From contig JAKOPT010000058.1 in assembly GCA_029778715.1 (NCBI GenBank), positions 1 through 64,000 of the forward strand: 64,000 nucleotides of DNA, in the 5' to 3' direction. The position numbers and the translations under genes are program-made. Numbering within the stretch: position 1 is the first letter of the stretch; each line of letters begins with the position of its first letter. Of this stretch, positions 35,573 through 43,817 are shown piece by piece. Source of the stretch: Actinomycetes bacterium (lineage in GTDB: Bacteria > Actinomycetota > Actinomycetes > Actinomycetales > Dermatophilaceae). The notes below the pieces were generated by a model. The model had not been told where the DNA came from. It did no database searches and saw only the letters and a program-made list of their open reading frames with translations.

Positions 35573-36264
35573 GTGGGGTGGGACTCCAGGTCGCGCAGGG
35601 TCGCGGAGGTGAGGGCGAGGTCGACGTCGGTGTCGATGTCGACACCCTCGATCTCGTCCATGATGAACAGGGCGATCCGCCCGCCGAGGCGGTTGTCGTG
35701 GTCGTCGTAGATCGCGGGTTTGGTGAGGTAGAGGGAGCCCGTTTCGCGGTAGCGCAACTGGCCGGCGGTGAGGTCCTGACGGCGGGGGCGGGCGTTGACG
35801 TCGTAGTCGGCCCGGGGCGGGTCACCGGCCCACCAGAGGACTGGCGCCTGGGGGACCACCCCGACCATCGAATCGGCACCGCCGTCGGCGAACTCGGCCA
35901 GCGCCCGGTCGATGGTGCCCGGGAGGCGGATCGGAGAGGTCGCTTGCAGAAGCAGGACCGCGTCCGGCTCGCCGTGGTGCTCTCGCCACCAGGCGAGGGC
36001 GTGCCGCACGACGGGTTCGGTGGCGGTCGTGTCTTGGGCCAGGTGCGCCGGGCGGACGAAGGGCACGATCGCCCCGGCGGCGCGGGCCACCTCGGCGATC
36101 TCGTCGTCGTCCGTGGACACGAGCACGTCGAGCCCGGGGCGGGCAGCCAACGCCTGGGCGATGGTCCAGGTGATGAGCGGGCGACCGGCCACTGACAGCA
36201 GGTTCTTGCGCGGGATGCCCTTGGACCCCCCGCGCGCCGGAATGACACAGAGGACGTCGCTCAT
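35569..36264 (-). CDS. CMP-N-acylneuraminate cytidylyltransferase-like
   Basis: Activates the nonulosonic acid as its CMP-sugar. It has 231 aa with the signature nucleotide-binding loop VIPARGGSKGIPRKNL at 8-23, ITWTIAQALAARPGLDVLVS, TDDDEIAEVARAAGA, LLQATSPIRLP and DIDTDVDLALTSATL. This is the NeuA/PseF/LegF family; which sugar is used cannot be told. It overlaps the synthase fusion by four bases and is itself overlapped by the upstream gene, so the activating enzyme and synthase are made together. Confidence 0.92.
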   Translation of the reverse strand: MSDVLCVIPARGGSKGIPRKNLLSVAGRPLITWTIAQALAARPGLDVLVSTDDDEIAEVARAAGAIVPFVRPAHLAQDTTATEPVVRHALAWWREHHGEPDAVLLLQATSPIRLPGTIDRALAEFADGGADSMVGVVPQAPVLWWAGDPPRADYDVNARPRRQDLTAGQLRYRETGSLYLTKPAIYDDHDNRLGGRIALFIMDEIEGVDIDTDVDLALTSATLRDLESHPT

Positions 36265-37316
36265 CCGTCCATCATCTCCCGAAGGACGTGGGCCACCGCG
36301 ATGGAGGGCTCGACCGCGGGCTGCCGCGGTGCCGGCGTGGGGTCTTGACCCCACCGGTGCATGCCGTTGCGGTGCCAGAACTCTTCCAGCCAGGGCGGCG
36401 CGTCGGGGAGGTCCACCCACGCGGGCAGGCCGCGGGCGGCTGCTTCGAGGACACCGGTCGAATAGACGCTGACGACGGGGCGGCGAATCTCGGTCAGGGG
36501 GGTGCCCGAGCGGTCGATGGAGATCCCGGCCCGCTCCCACGCCGCATGGGTGGCCAGTGAGCGATGGTCCGTTTCGCTGGGATGCGGCCGGTAGGTCGCC
36601 CCGGTCTCCCAGCAGAAGTCGTATGCCGCCCGCGCCAGGAGGTCGGTCGGCAGTTCGGCCCCATGGAGTTGGCCAAGATAGACGGGGACCTCGGAGTCGA
36701 GCCCGTCCTCCCCCCGTGCCGGCTGGTCGGGGTCGCTCCCGGCTGCCTCCCACAGCAACTGCGAGCCGACCGCGACGCCTTGTACGTCGCTGCGACCCGA
36801 ACGCCAGAAGTCCCCATCGGACGCGGTCCAGGACAGCAGGGCCGTCTCCGGGGCGAGGGGTGGGGCTTGGGGCGTGAGGAGCCCGTGCTGGATGGTGATG
36901 AACCGCCGCGGATCGGCAACCAGACTGCGGGCGAGGGCTCCGAGGGGCAGGTAGTGACCCGTCGACAGGACGAGGGTTCGCGCGCGCAGCGTTTCACGCA
37001 GCAACTGCGCGGCGGGGCCGGTGTTCTCGGTCCAGGAATGGTTGGGGAGCAGTGGCCGGACCGAGACCGGTGCCAGCACGCCGACATCCTCGAGGTCGAG
37101 ATGGCGAAGCGGGGCCAGTTGGGCCAGGCGGGTCGTGGCCTTGACCGCGTCGAGGACGACGAGCAGGCGAGGGTGCGATCCTCCCAGCGCGACGACGGCG
37201 TCGACAGGTGAGTCGCGAAGCCCGCCGAGGAGCCCTTTGGCGCGGGCCGTGAGCGGCCGGTGCCGCTCCTGCCAGCGACGCCAGGCCGTCAGGTCGGCCG
37301 GGTGGGTCAGGCCCAT
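36261..37316 (-). CDS. putative GT-B glycosyltransferase, nonulosonate transferase candidate
   Basis: A 351-aa soluble protein that I cannot place in a named family. It has GT-B-like features: FITIQHGLLTPQAPPLAP (a strand-loop with H-G), VAVGSQLLWEAAG, VPVYLGQLHG, ATYRPHPSETDHRS (a P-H-P-S-E element like that of polysialyl- and capsule transferases) and SVYSTGVLEAAARGLPAWV, resembling the donor-binding end. Its position directly upstream of and overlapping the CMP-sugar synthetase makes transfer of the CMP-activated sugar the best guess. That is inference from context and motif shape. Confidence 0.6.
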   Translation of the reverse strand: MGLTHPADLTAWRRWQERHRPLTARAKGLLGGLRDSPVDAVVALGGSHPRLLVVLDAVKATTRLAQLAPLRHLDLEDVGVLAPVSVRPLLPNHSWTENTGPAAQLLRETLRARTLVLSTGHYLPLGALARSLVADPRRFITIQHGLLTPQAPPLAPETALLSWTASDGDFWRSGRSDVQGVAVGSQLLWEAAGSDPDQPARGEDGLDSEVPVYLGQLHGAELPTDLLARAAYDFCWETGATYRPHPSETDHRSLATHAAWERAGISIDRSGTPLTEIRRPVVSVYSTGVLEAAARGLPAWVDLPDAPPWLEEFWHRNGMHRWGQDPTPAPRQPAVEPSIAVAHVLREMMDG

Positions 37317-38302
37317 AACCCCTCCAGTGCGGCGGCGCGGTGATCGAAGGTGTGCTCGGCCAGGGTGCGGGCCTGCCCGGCCCGCCGGATGGCCTCGGCC
37401 CAGGCGAGGTCGCGCCGCACCCGGCGCGCGACCTCGATCGCCTCCTCGGCGTCGCCGAACACGGCAACCTCGCGCTCGGGGTCGTAGAACGAGTCGACAT
37501 CCGCCCTGTCGACCAGGTGGACGCCACCGACCCCGGGCACCTCGAAGGTGCGCATGGTGAAGCCGTCCTGGTCGCCATGGATGTTGATCGAGGCCGCGGA
37601 GGCGGCGAACACGGCATACGCCTGCGGGCGGTTGAGGTCGCGCCCCGCCGGCAGGGCGGGCGTGCGCAGTCGCAGGGTGCGCAGGCGATCCCACGGGTGA
37701 CCCGACCAATCGCGGCCGTAGGCACGCACGGGCAGCCCGGCCGCGGCCAGGGCCGTGAGCAGCGCCTCCCGGTTGGGGTAGCGGGCGCCGACGAACGTGA
37801 CTTCGTCCGCGCGGGCGCGCGGTGGAACCTGCGTCCTGGCGTCGAACGCCAGCGGCACGTGGATCGCCGGCAAGCCCTGGGCGGTGAGGGTCGCCACGTC
37901 CTTTGGGCTGTAGCTCGCGATCGGTCCCGCCGCCGCCAGCGAGGCCGTCGTATGCCGTGTTCTCCGGATCTCGTCGTACAGCCACAGCGCCCGCCGTGGC
38001 ACCTGCTGGGCGCGGTCCCAGAACACCTCACCCAAGGTGTCGCCCTTGACGACGAGGAGCACGTGCGGGTCGGTCATCCTGATCGCGGCGACCGCTGCGT
38101 CGCCGTCGCTGGCCCCGCGGTCGGTCGCCCCTAGGCGGGGAAGGACCTCACGGGTGAGTTTGTGTCGCGCCCGGGCCAGCGGCGTCCGCACATCGTAGAG
38201 ATGGGTCGTCACGGCATACCCACGGCGTTCGAGGGCCCCCTGAATCGCCCGCCAGTACCCATGGAAGGCGGGCGAGACGAGCAGGAGGCGGGGGGTGCTC
38301 AC
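37307..38302 (-). CDS. CgeB-like glycosyltransferase
   Basis: A 331-aa GT-B protein of the CgeB/Glyco_trans_1_2 type. The N-terminus RLLLVSPAFHGYWRAIQGAL is a Rossmann start, the middle has DEVTFVGARYPNREALLTAL, and the C-terminal SINIHGDQDGFTMRTFEVPG, then GGVHLVDRADVDSFYDPERE with FGDAEEAIEVARR is diagnostic of the domain. The donor is unknown; relatives act in spore-coat and flagellar glycosylation. The GTG overlaps the epimerase stop (GTGA) and the 3' end overlaps the next gene by ten bases. Confidence 0.85.
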   Translation of the reverse strand: MSTPRLLLVSPAFHGYWRAIQGALERRGYAVTTHLYDVRTPLARARHKLTREVLPRLGATDRGASDGDAAVAAIRMTDPHVLLVVKGDTLGEVFWDRAQQVPRRALWLYDEIRRTRHTTASLAAAGPIASYSPKDVATLTAQGLPAIHVPLAFDARTQVPPRARADEVTFVGARYPNREALLTALAAAGLPVRAYGRDWSGHPWDRLRTLRLRTPALPAGRDLNRPQAYAVFAASAASINIHGDQDGFTMRTFEVPGVGGVHLVDRADVDSFYDPEREVAVFGDAEEAIEVARRVRRDLAWAEAIRRAGQARTLAEHTFDHRAAALEGLWA

Positions 38303-39357
38303 GAGGTGAGGCCGCGTTCTCGCAGTTCGCCAAGGGCACCGTCCCAGGCCGAGGCGGGGGCGCCGGTCTTGTCCCACGACGCGGCGACGAAGTCAGCGAC
38401 CGCGTCGGCGGTGGTCCAGCGGGGGAGCGGCGCGCCAACGGCGCGCACGAGGGTGAGATCGGCGCAGGCGTGGTCGATGTCCCCGGCGCGGTGGATGTCG
38501 AGATGGGTGATGCCATAGGTGGGCACCGGGGCGCCGGCCGCGGCATACCTCGCCAACTCGAGGAGGGTCGTGCGGACCCCCGAGCCGGCATTGAGGACCC
38601 GGGGCCGGCCGGGCTGGGGCGGCGTCGCCAGGGCCCAGGCGATGAGCGCTGCCAGGTCCTCGACGTGGAGGAAGTCACGGGTCTGGGTGCCCGCGCCGTA
38701 GAGAGTGAGTGGCTTGCCTTCCTTGAGCATGGCGAGGAACGCGGCGAGCACCCCGGTGTAGGGGTTGTGGAGGGCTTGCCCCGGGCCGATGACGTTCTGC
38801 GGCCGAATGATCGTGACGGGAACGGCGGCGCCGACCGGTCCGAGCGCCGCTTCCCCCTCGGATTTGGTCTCGCCGTAGACGGACACCGGATGGTGAGGGT
38901 CCGCTTCGCGGCTCGCCTCGGGTGCGGTGTGCGCGCAGCACGGCGCGCCGAAGGCCACCCCGTGGATGAGGCAACCGTGGCGGCCTTCGCCGTAGACGGC
39001 CCGGGAGGAGAGGGCGACGAGTGGTATGCCGCGGTCGGCGGCAAACGCGCCGGCCCGCGCCGTGCCCTCGACATTGACACGGTGGTAGCGCTCGACTTCG
39101 TACATGGACTGCCCGGTGCCGGTCTCGGCGGCCAGGTGGACCACGGCGTTGACCTGAGGCAGGTCGGTCCAGGCGGAGGCGTCGGCGACATCGCCGACGA
39201 TGACGGGGCCGGGGAAAGCGGCGACACTCGCCTGCGGGTCGACGTGGACCTGGCCGAGGAGAGTGTCGAGGGCAAGCACCGAGTGGCCGTCGGCGACCAG
39301 GCGGCGGGCGAGGTGCTGCCCGATGAAGCCGGCTCCGCCAGTGATGAGGACGGTCAT
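38299..39357 (-). CDS. NAD-dependent epimerase/dehydratase
   Basis: An extended SDR of 352 aa, TVLITGGAGFIGQHLARRLV at the N-terminus, HLAAETGTGQSMYE, SSRAVYGEG, the catalytic Y-x-x-x-K in SVYGETKSEGE, and IRPQNVIGPGQALHNPYTGVL. The overall pattern is like nucleoside-diphosphate-sugar epimerases such as UDP-glucose 4-epimerase relatives. The insert CLIHGVAFGAPCCAHT with three cysteines is unusual. The exact substrate is open; it presumably supplies one sugar of the repeat unit. Both ends overlap neighbours by four bases. Confidence 0.87.
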   Translation of the reverse strand: MTVLITGGAGFIGQHLARRLVADGHSVLALDTLLGQVHVDPQASVAAFPGPVIVGDVADASAWTDLPQVNAVVHLAAETGTGQSMYEVERYHRVNVEGTARAGAFAADRGIPLVALSSRAVYGEGRHGCLIHGVAFGAPCCAHTAPEASREADPHHPVSVYGETKSEGEAALGPVGAAVPVTIIRPQNVIGPGQALHNPYTGVLAAFLAMLKEGKPLTLYGAGTQTRDFLHVEDLAALIAWALATPPQPGRPRVLNAGSGVRTTLLELARYAAAGAPVPTYGITHLDIHRAGDIDHACADLTLVRAVGAPLPRWTTADAVADFVAASWDKTGAPASAWDGALGELRERGLTS

Positions 39358-39935
39358 GCGTGGTCTTTCTGCAGGGGAAGGGGGAGCCGGCGCGCGGGGG
39401 TGAGCGGACGGGCGGGGACGCCGGCGACGACCTCGCCGGGTGCGACGTCGTGGGTGACGACGGCGTGCGCGCCGATGGTGGCCCCGGACCCGATGGTGAC
39501 CCCGCCGAGGACTACGGCGCGCTGGCCGAGGAACACGTCGTCGCCGATGGTGATGGCCCCGGTGCCCTGGGTCCGGGATCGATCCCCCCGGGCATGGTCG
39601 GTACTCGCCACGAACACCCCGTCGGCAAGGACGCACCGGGCCCCGATCGTCACGGGGTCGTCGGCGTGCAGGTGGACATCGTGACCGAGGTAGGTGCGAT
39701 CGCCGATGATGAGCGGGCCGCCGCCCGCCTCGACTTGGAGCCAGGCGCCGCCGTACATCGCGACACCGGCTCCGATGTGGATGCGGTCCACGCCGCGCAG
39801 TTGCCGCGGGGAGACGATGACGCTGCCGGTGCCGAAACCACCGAAGGCCCGGGCATAGAGAGTGCGTGAGCGCAAGGCGCCGACGCGCCAGCGCAGGCTC
39901 GGACCGGCCTCGGTGAGCCGTCGGGCCAGGCTCAC
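39354..39935 (-). CDS. hexapeptide-repeat acyltransferase
   Basis: A left-handed beta-helix O- or N-acetyltransferase of 193 aa. Hexapeptide repeats run through residues 50-170: IHIGAGVAMYGGAWLQVEAG, LIIGDRTYLGHDVHLHADD, ITIGDDVFLGQRAVVLGGV and TIGSGATIGAHAVVTHDV, closing with GEVVAGVPARPL, the classic C-terminal motif. The internal STDHARGDRSR loop carries a histidine at the usual catalytic place. It would acetylate a sugar of the polymer. The GTG overlaps the GT2 stop, and the stop overlaps the epimerase ATG. Confidence 0.92.
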   Translation of the reverse strand: MSLARRLTEAGPSLRWRVGALRSRTLYARAFGGFGTGSVIVSPRQLRGVDRIHIGAGVAMYGGAWLQVEAGGGPLIIGDRTYLGHDVHLHADDPVTIGARCVLADGVFVASTDHARGDRSRTQGTGAITIGDDVFLGQRAVVLGGVTIGSGATIGAHAVVTHDVAPGEVVAGVPARPLTPARRLPLPLQKDHA

Positions 39936-40831
39936 CGGTGGTCCCCCGTGATGAGGCGCCACTCGCTGCGGGCGGTCACGAACGGGTGCACGGCGCGGTT
40001 TCCCAGAGCGCGCCGGGTGGTGTTCGCGGCCAGGTTGATCGCGGTGGCGGCCTGCAGCCCGGCCCGGAGGCGGCGGCGCCCGCCCCACTTCGCGGCATAC
40101 CTAAACCGCGAATCCACCAGCCATCGGCGTCGCTGGGCGGGGTCCGAACTGCCACCCCCCTCGTGGAGCGCCTCGACGGTGCCGAGGAATACGGACGGAA
40201 TGCCGCGCTCGCGTAGCCGGCGCTGGAGGTCGATCTCCTCGGAGTTCATGTGATAACTCTCGTCGAACCCGCCGACAGCGAGAAAGGCCTCTCGAGGCAC
40301 GAGCAGCGCGGCGCCCACGAGCCAGTCGACCGTCACCGTAGCCCCGGGCACCGCCCGAGTGTCGTGCCCGACAGCTTCGTGGAGGAGTCTGCGGTCGCGG
40401 AAGCGGGCCAGGGGGGTGAGCCATTCGGTGACCTGCTGGGTGGCCGTCGGGAAGTGCCGGGCCGTGTATGCCGGGTGCCCACCGAGATCACGGATCGCTG
40501 GCCCGGTGACAGCGGGCTGCCAGGGGGCGCTGGCACCGACGAGGTCGGCGACGAAGGTGGGAGACACCTGGAGGTCCGAGTTGAGGCTGAGGAGCAGGTC
40601 ACCAGTGGCGGCGCGGGCGCCGGTGTTGACCGCCGCCCCGAACCCGCCGTTGACCGGACGCCGGATGATGGTGGCGCCGGCGACGTCGGAGAGCGGGTCA
40701 GGGGAGGCATCGTCGACAACGATGACCTCGGCAATGGCCGCCCGGCCCCTTTGCGCCACGAGCCCGGCGACCAGCGCCCTTGTCGGCTCGGGCGCCCCGT
40801 AGTGGGGCACGAGCACCGATGCAGACGTCAT
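39932..40831 (-). CDS. glycosyltransferase family 2 (rhamnosyltransferase-like)
   Basis: A GT-A enzyme of 299 aa and first gene of the coupled operon. It has ASVLVPHYGAPEPTRALVAG, AEVIVVDDASPDPLSD, NGGFGAAVNTGARAATGD and LLLSLNSDLQVSP, where the N-S-D replaces the D-x-D as in many rhamnosyltransferases, and later GGFDESYHMNSEEIDLQRRL. The donor is most likely a deoxyhexose, but this is weak inference. The 142-base divergent gap before it must hold the operon promoter. It overlaps the acetyltransferase by four bases. Confidence 0.9.
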   Translation of the reverse strand: MTSASVLVPHYGAPEPTRALVAGLVAQRGRAAIAEVIVVDDASPDPLSDVAGATIIRRPVNGGFGAAVNTGARAATGDLLLSLNSDLQVSPTFVADLVGASAPWQPAVTGPAIRDLGGHPAYTARHFPTATQQVTEWLTPLARFRDRRLLHEAVGHDTRAVPGATVTVDWLVGAALLVPREAFLAVGGFDESYHMNSEEIDLQRRLRERGIPSVFLGTVEALHEGGGSSDPAQRRRWLVDSRFRYAAKWGGRRRLRAGLQAATAINLAANTTRRALGNRAVHPFVTARSEWRLITGDHR

Positions 40832-40871
40832 AGAGGCATCGATTCCCTGGACTAGTGGGGCGGACAGGCTT

Positions 40872-40886
40872 GTCTAATCAGTCTAA
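40872..40886. promoter_or_regulatory. direct repeat in the operon promoter region
   Basis: GTCTAA occurs at 40872-40877 and 40881-40886, nine bases apart, in the gap between the 40831 operon start and the divergent FkbM-like gene. On the minus strand these read TTAGAC twice. They could form overlapping -10 elements or a regulator half-site pair. Confidence 0.3.
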
Positions 40887-40973
40887 AGTGCCGCTAGGCA
40901 ACGCCGCGTCGCAGCGGCCAGACCAGGCCGGGCAACGCCGAGCAGGGCATGCGCGAGAAGGGCGGCAACCGCA

Positions 40974-41873
40974 GTGGACATCAAGGCGGTCTTACGTCGA
41001 TGGCGCGCCGAGCGCCGCACAACACGTGCAGCGCGCGCCTTCTATGGCCGTTCGCCATCGCCCGAGTCGGCTGAGGCACACGATCTTCGGGTGGAGTTGG
41101 CGTTGGCGAGGTCGCGTGCGCTGCGGGCCCTCCATTGGACACCCGATGTCGTCCCCCGCGCCCAGTTGGCTGCGTGCTTCGACTCGCTTTCCGTCCGTGA
41201 CCCAGGTATCCCGCTGATTCGGGTAGGGGGCGACCGAGATGGCGGATACCTCGTGCCCGATGATCTCGAGGACATCGTGGCCTGCTTTTCACCAGGGGTG
41301 GACGACCGGGCGAGTTTCGAGGCCGCCCTGGTCGAGCGCGGCATACCATGCCACCTGCTCGACGCCTCGGTGACCGGGCCTCCGTTTGAACACCCACTTC
41401 TCTCCTTCTCGCCGCTGTTTCTCGGCGGGGTGGCGCGACCCGGGTGGACGACGCTGGCAAGCTGGGTCGGTCAGGCCGGGCCGGCGACCGGCGACCTCGT
41501 CCTCCAGATGGACATCGAGGGATGGGAATGGGAGGTCTTGGCCGGAACCGATGATGCGACGCTGAACAGATTCCGGATCCTGGTCATCGAACTCCACGAT
41601 CTGCACCTGCTCGCAACGACGTGCGGGATGCGCCGGTGCGAGGAGGCGTTCGCGCGTCTACAAAGGAGTTTCGCGCTCGTCCACGTGCACCCCAACAACT
41701 ACGAGTTCCCGGTCGACTACCTCGGGTTCCGATTGCACCCGGTCGTCGAAACCACCTGGATTCGTCGGGACCGGATGCGCCAGGATCAGCCAGCGAGCGC
41801 GCTCGGGCACCCGCTGGAGCAGGCCAACGCGACGGACCTTCCCGATTTCCTGCTCGACCCGCGGTGGGCCTAG
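40974..41873 (+). CDS. FkbM-like methyltransferase
   Basis: A 299-aa protein. After a helical start the core reads PLIRVGGDRDGGYLVPDDLE, then VACFSPGVDDRASFEAALVE, the AdoMet-binding strand-loop of FkbM-type methyltransferases, and later LVLQMDIEGWEWEVL with ILVIELHDLH, the D-x-E-G-x-E motif of the family. Such enzymes O-methylate sugars in surface glycans. The GTG start gives the longest frame, but a start nearer the domain cannot be excluded. It is the only plus-strand gene between the two minus-strand glycan operons and ends 57 bases from the convergent ABC gene. Confidence 0.8.
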   Translation: MDIKAVLRRWRAERRTTRAARAFYGRSPSPESAEAHDLRVELALARSRALRALHWTPDVVPRAQLAACFDSLSVRDPGIPLIRVGGDRDGGYLVPDDLEDIVACFSPGVDDRASFEAALVERGIPCHLLDASVTGPPFEHPLLSFSPLFLGGVARPGWTTLASWVGQAGPATGDLVLQMDIEGWEWEVLAGTDDATLNRFRILVIELHDLHLLATTCGMRRCEEAFARLQRSFALVHVHPNNYEFPVDYLGFRLHPVVETTWIRRDRMRQDQPASALGHPLEQANATDLPDFLLDPRWA

Positions 41874-41875
41874 TA

Positions 41876-41899
41876 CACAGTCCCACGCACAGTCCCACG
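41876..41899 (+). repeat. 12-bp perfect tandem duplication
   Basis: CACAGTCCCACG is repeated twice without spacing just after the FkbM-like stop (41873) and before the convergent ABC gene. A GC-rich stretch follows without a convincing terminator stem. It is probably a slippage duplication. Confidence 0.7.
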
Positions 41900-41930
41900 C
41901 GACCTGCGTCCCGCCCCGGAAAGGGCCCCG

Positions 41931-43763
41931 TCAGGGGGATGAGAGTGAGCCGAGGTCGACCAGATGGGCAAACTCGGAGTTGGTCGCCGCCACCTGGTCG
42001 AAGGTGCCGACGGAGGCCACGGCGCCGTCGCTCATGAAGATGAGTTGATCGCAATGCCGCACCGTCGAGAGCCGATGCGCCACGATGACGATCGTCATGG
42101 TGCCCTGCAACTCGCGAATGGTGTCGGTGAGACGGCGTTCGGTCTCATTGTCGAGGGCGCTGGTCGCCTCGTCGAGGAAGAGCACGCTGGGCTGCCGGTA
42201 GAGCGCGCGGGCAATCCCGAGCCGCTGTCGTTGGCCGCCGGACAAACGGGCACCGCGCTCGCCCACCTGGGTGTCGAGTCCCTCGGGGAGGGAGGCGATG
42301 AGATCGGCAAGTTGCGCGCGTCGGACGACGTCATCGAGCCGGATGGGGTCCACGTCCAATTCGAAGGCGATGTTGGTCGCCAGCGACGCGTCGAGGAGGA
42401 CGACGTCCTGGGGCACGACCGCGAGTTGTCGTTGCCAGGCTGGGAGGTTGTCGCGGATGTCGACCCCGCCGGCGGTGACGGTGCCGCCGGTGGGGTCATG
42501 CAGTCCGAGGAGAAGGTCGACCAGGGTGCTCTTGCCGGCCCCGCTTGTTCCGACGAGGGCGACGCTCTGGCCGTGACGGATATCCAACGTCACCCCCGTG
42601 AGCACGAGGGTGTCGGGACGTAGCGGGTAGGCGAAGGTGACGTCTCTGATCGCGATGTCGCCGGTCGGCACCTCGTCGGTTCGCACCTGCGCCTGCTCCC
42701 GGGTCAAGGCATCGCGCTGCATCCGCACGACCTGGACGAGATGGGCGAGGGGGTCACGGGCGAACTTGATGCCGCTGAGGGCCGCGATCAACCGCACGGC
42801 GCTGGGCAAGATGCGGGTGCCCGCGGCAACGAACACCCCAAGAAGGATGAGGAGGTTCCCCGGCTGTCCCCAGAGGCTCGAACCGATGGCGATCAGCCCG
42901 ATCGCGGACACGAACATGACCTCGAGGACGTACTTCGGGATCTCGGAGAGGATGGCGGCGGTCGAGCGGGCCTGGGCGCCCAGGGTGCGTCCGCGGTGAT
43001 ACTGCTCGACGAAGGGCTTCTCGGCTCGGCGTAGTTTGATTTCCTTGGCCGCGCTCAGGGCTCGCAGTGAGGCGTTCGACGTCGCCAAGTTCGCCTGCGT
43101 CGACCTGGCGCTGGCAGCCATGATCCGCGGCCGGATGAACCGCTGGATGAGAACCCCGGCGACGGCGAAATAGACGCAGGCGGCAGCGGTCACGACCGGA
43201 GAGACGACCGCCAAACCGATGACGATCAACACGATGGTGACCACCTCGGTGACGACGCTGAGGGCTGCGGCCAGACCGCTCGTGTAGCCGATCGCGACGG
43301 CGCCTTCGATGGTGAAGACCTTGTCGCCGGTGTTCTTCTCCAACTGCCAGGCATAGGGACCGGTGAGGTAGCCGCGCAGCACCGAGGTGGACATGGCGAC
43401 TTCTTGGGCCGCCATGAAGCGCAGTTGCCAGCGCCGGAACACCAGTGAGGCGATGTCCTTGACGACGAAGGCACTGATGACGATGACCGCGAGGAGCGGC
43501 AGGACGTGTTGCTCATCCGGGTTGCCGAAGAGTCGGCGCACCACCCCGACCGCTCCGGTGGAGGTCGAGACGCCGGCGATGTACTGCATGAGGGGCAGGA
43601 TGGCGAGCACGCCGAGTAACTCCAGGCCGGCCAGAGCCAGGCTCCCGAACAGGGAGACGACGAACCGGGCCCTGGTGGGCACGTCGATGAGTTCGCCGGT
43701 CCCGGGGGGAAAGCCCAGGGCGCGACTGGCCAGTTGCGTCGTTCGGCCGTGGAGGGGATGCAC
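41931..43763 (-). CDS. ABC transporter, fused permease and ATPase (PglK-like flippase)
   Basis: A half-transporter of 610 aa that could flip lipid-linked oligosaccharides. The membrane domain has six helices in residues 35-330, and the ATPase has Walker A VGTSGAGKSTL (K411), Q-loop VVPQDVVLLD, signature LSGGQRQR near 505-512, Walker B VLFLDEATSALD and the H-loop VAHRLST. The organisation matches PglK/MsbA-type exporters. No Wzx-type flippase is recognisable in the locus, so this protein may do that job. A GAGAAT six bases before the GTG could be its -10. It lies 54 bases after the GT11-like gene. Confidence 0.9.
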   Translation of the reverse strand: MHPLHGRTTQLASRALGFPPGTGELIDVPTRARFVVSLFGSLALAGLELLGVLAILPLMQYIAGVSTSTGAVGVVRRLFGNPDEQHVLPLLAVIVISAFVVKDIASLVFRRWQLRFMAAQEVAMSTSVLRGYLTGPYAWQLEKNTGDKVFTIEGAVAIGYTSGLAAALSVVTEVVTIVLIVIGLAVVSPVVTAAACVYFAVAGVLIQRFIRPRIMAASARSTQANLATSNASLRALSAAKEIKLRRAEKPFVEQYHRGRTLGAQARSTAAILSEIPKYVLEVMFVSAIGLIAIGSSLWGQPGNLLILLGVFVAAGTRILPSAVRLIAALSGIKFARDPLAHLVQVVRMQRDALTREQAQVRTDEVPTGDIAIRDVTFAYPLRPDTLVLTGVTLDIRHGQSVALVGTSGAGKSTLVDLLLGLHDPTGGTVTAGGVDIRDNLPAWQRQLAVVPQDVVLLDASLATNIAFELDVDPIRLDDVVRRAQLADLIASLPEGLDTQVGERGARLSGGQRQRLGIARALYRQPSVLFLDEATSALDNETERRLTDTIRELQGTMTIVIVAHRLSTVRHCDQLIFMSDGAVASVGTFDQVAATNSEFAHLVDLGSLSSP

Positions 43764-43817
43764 TGCCAGATTCTCCCACGACGCGAGGAACCCCTCGGGA
43801 GACGAGAGTGCCCGGGC

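Noticed and set aside
33074-35710. 878-aa plus-strand open frame opposite the NeuB fusion
   Set aside because: The minus-strand fusion has complete catalytic motifs; this frame is its antisense shadow without domains.
41876-41899. Attachment site or IS target duplication
   Set aside because: It is only a 12-bp tandem duplication without a transposase or integrase nearby; simple slippage explains it.
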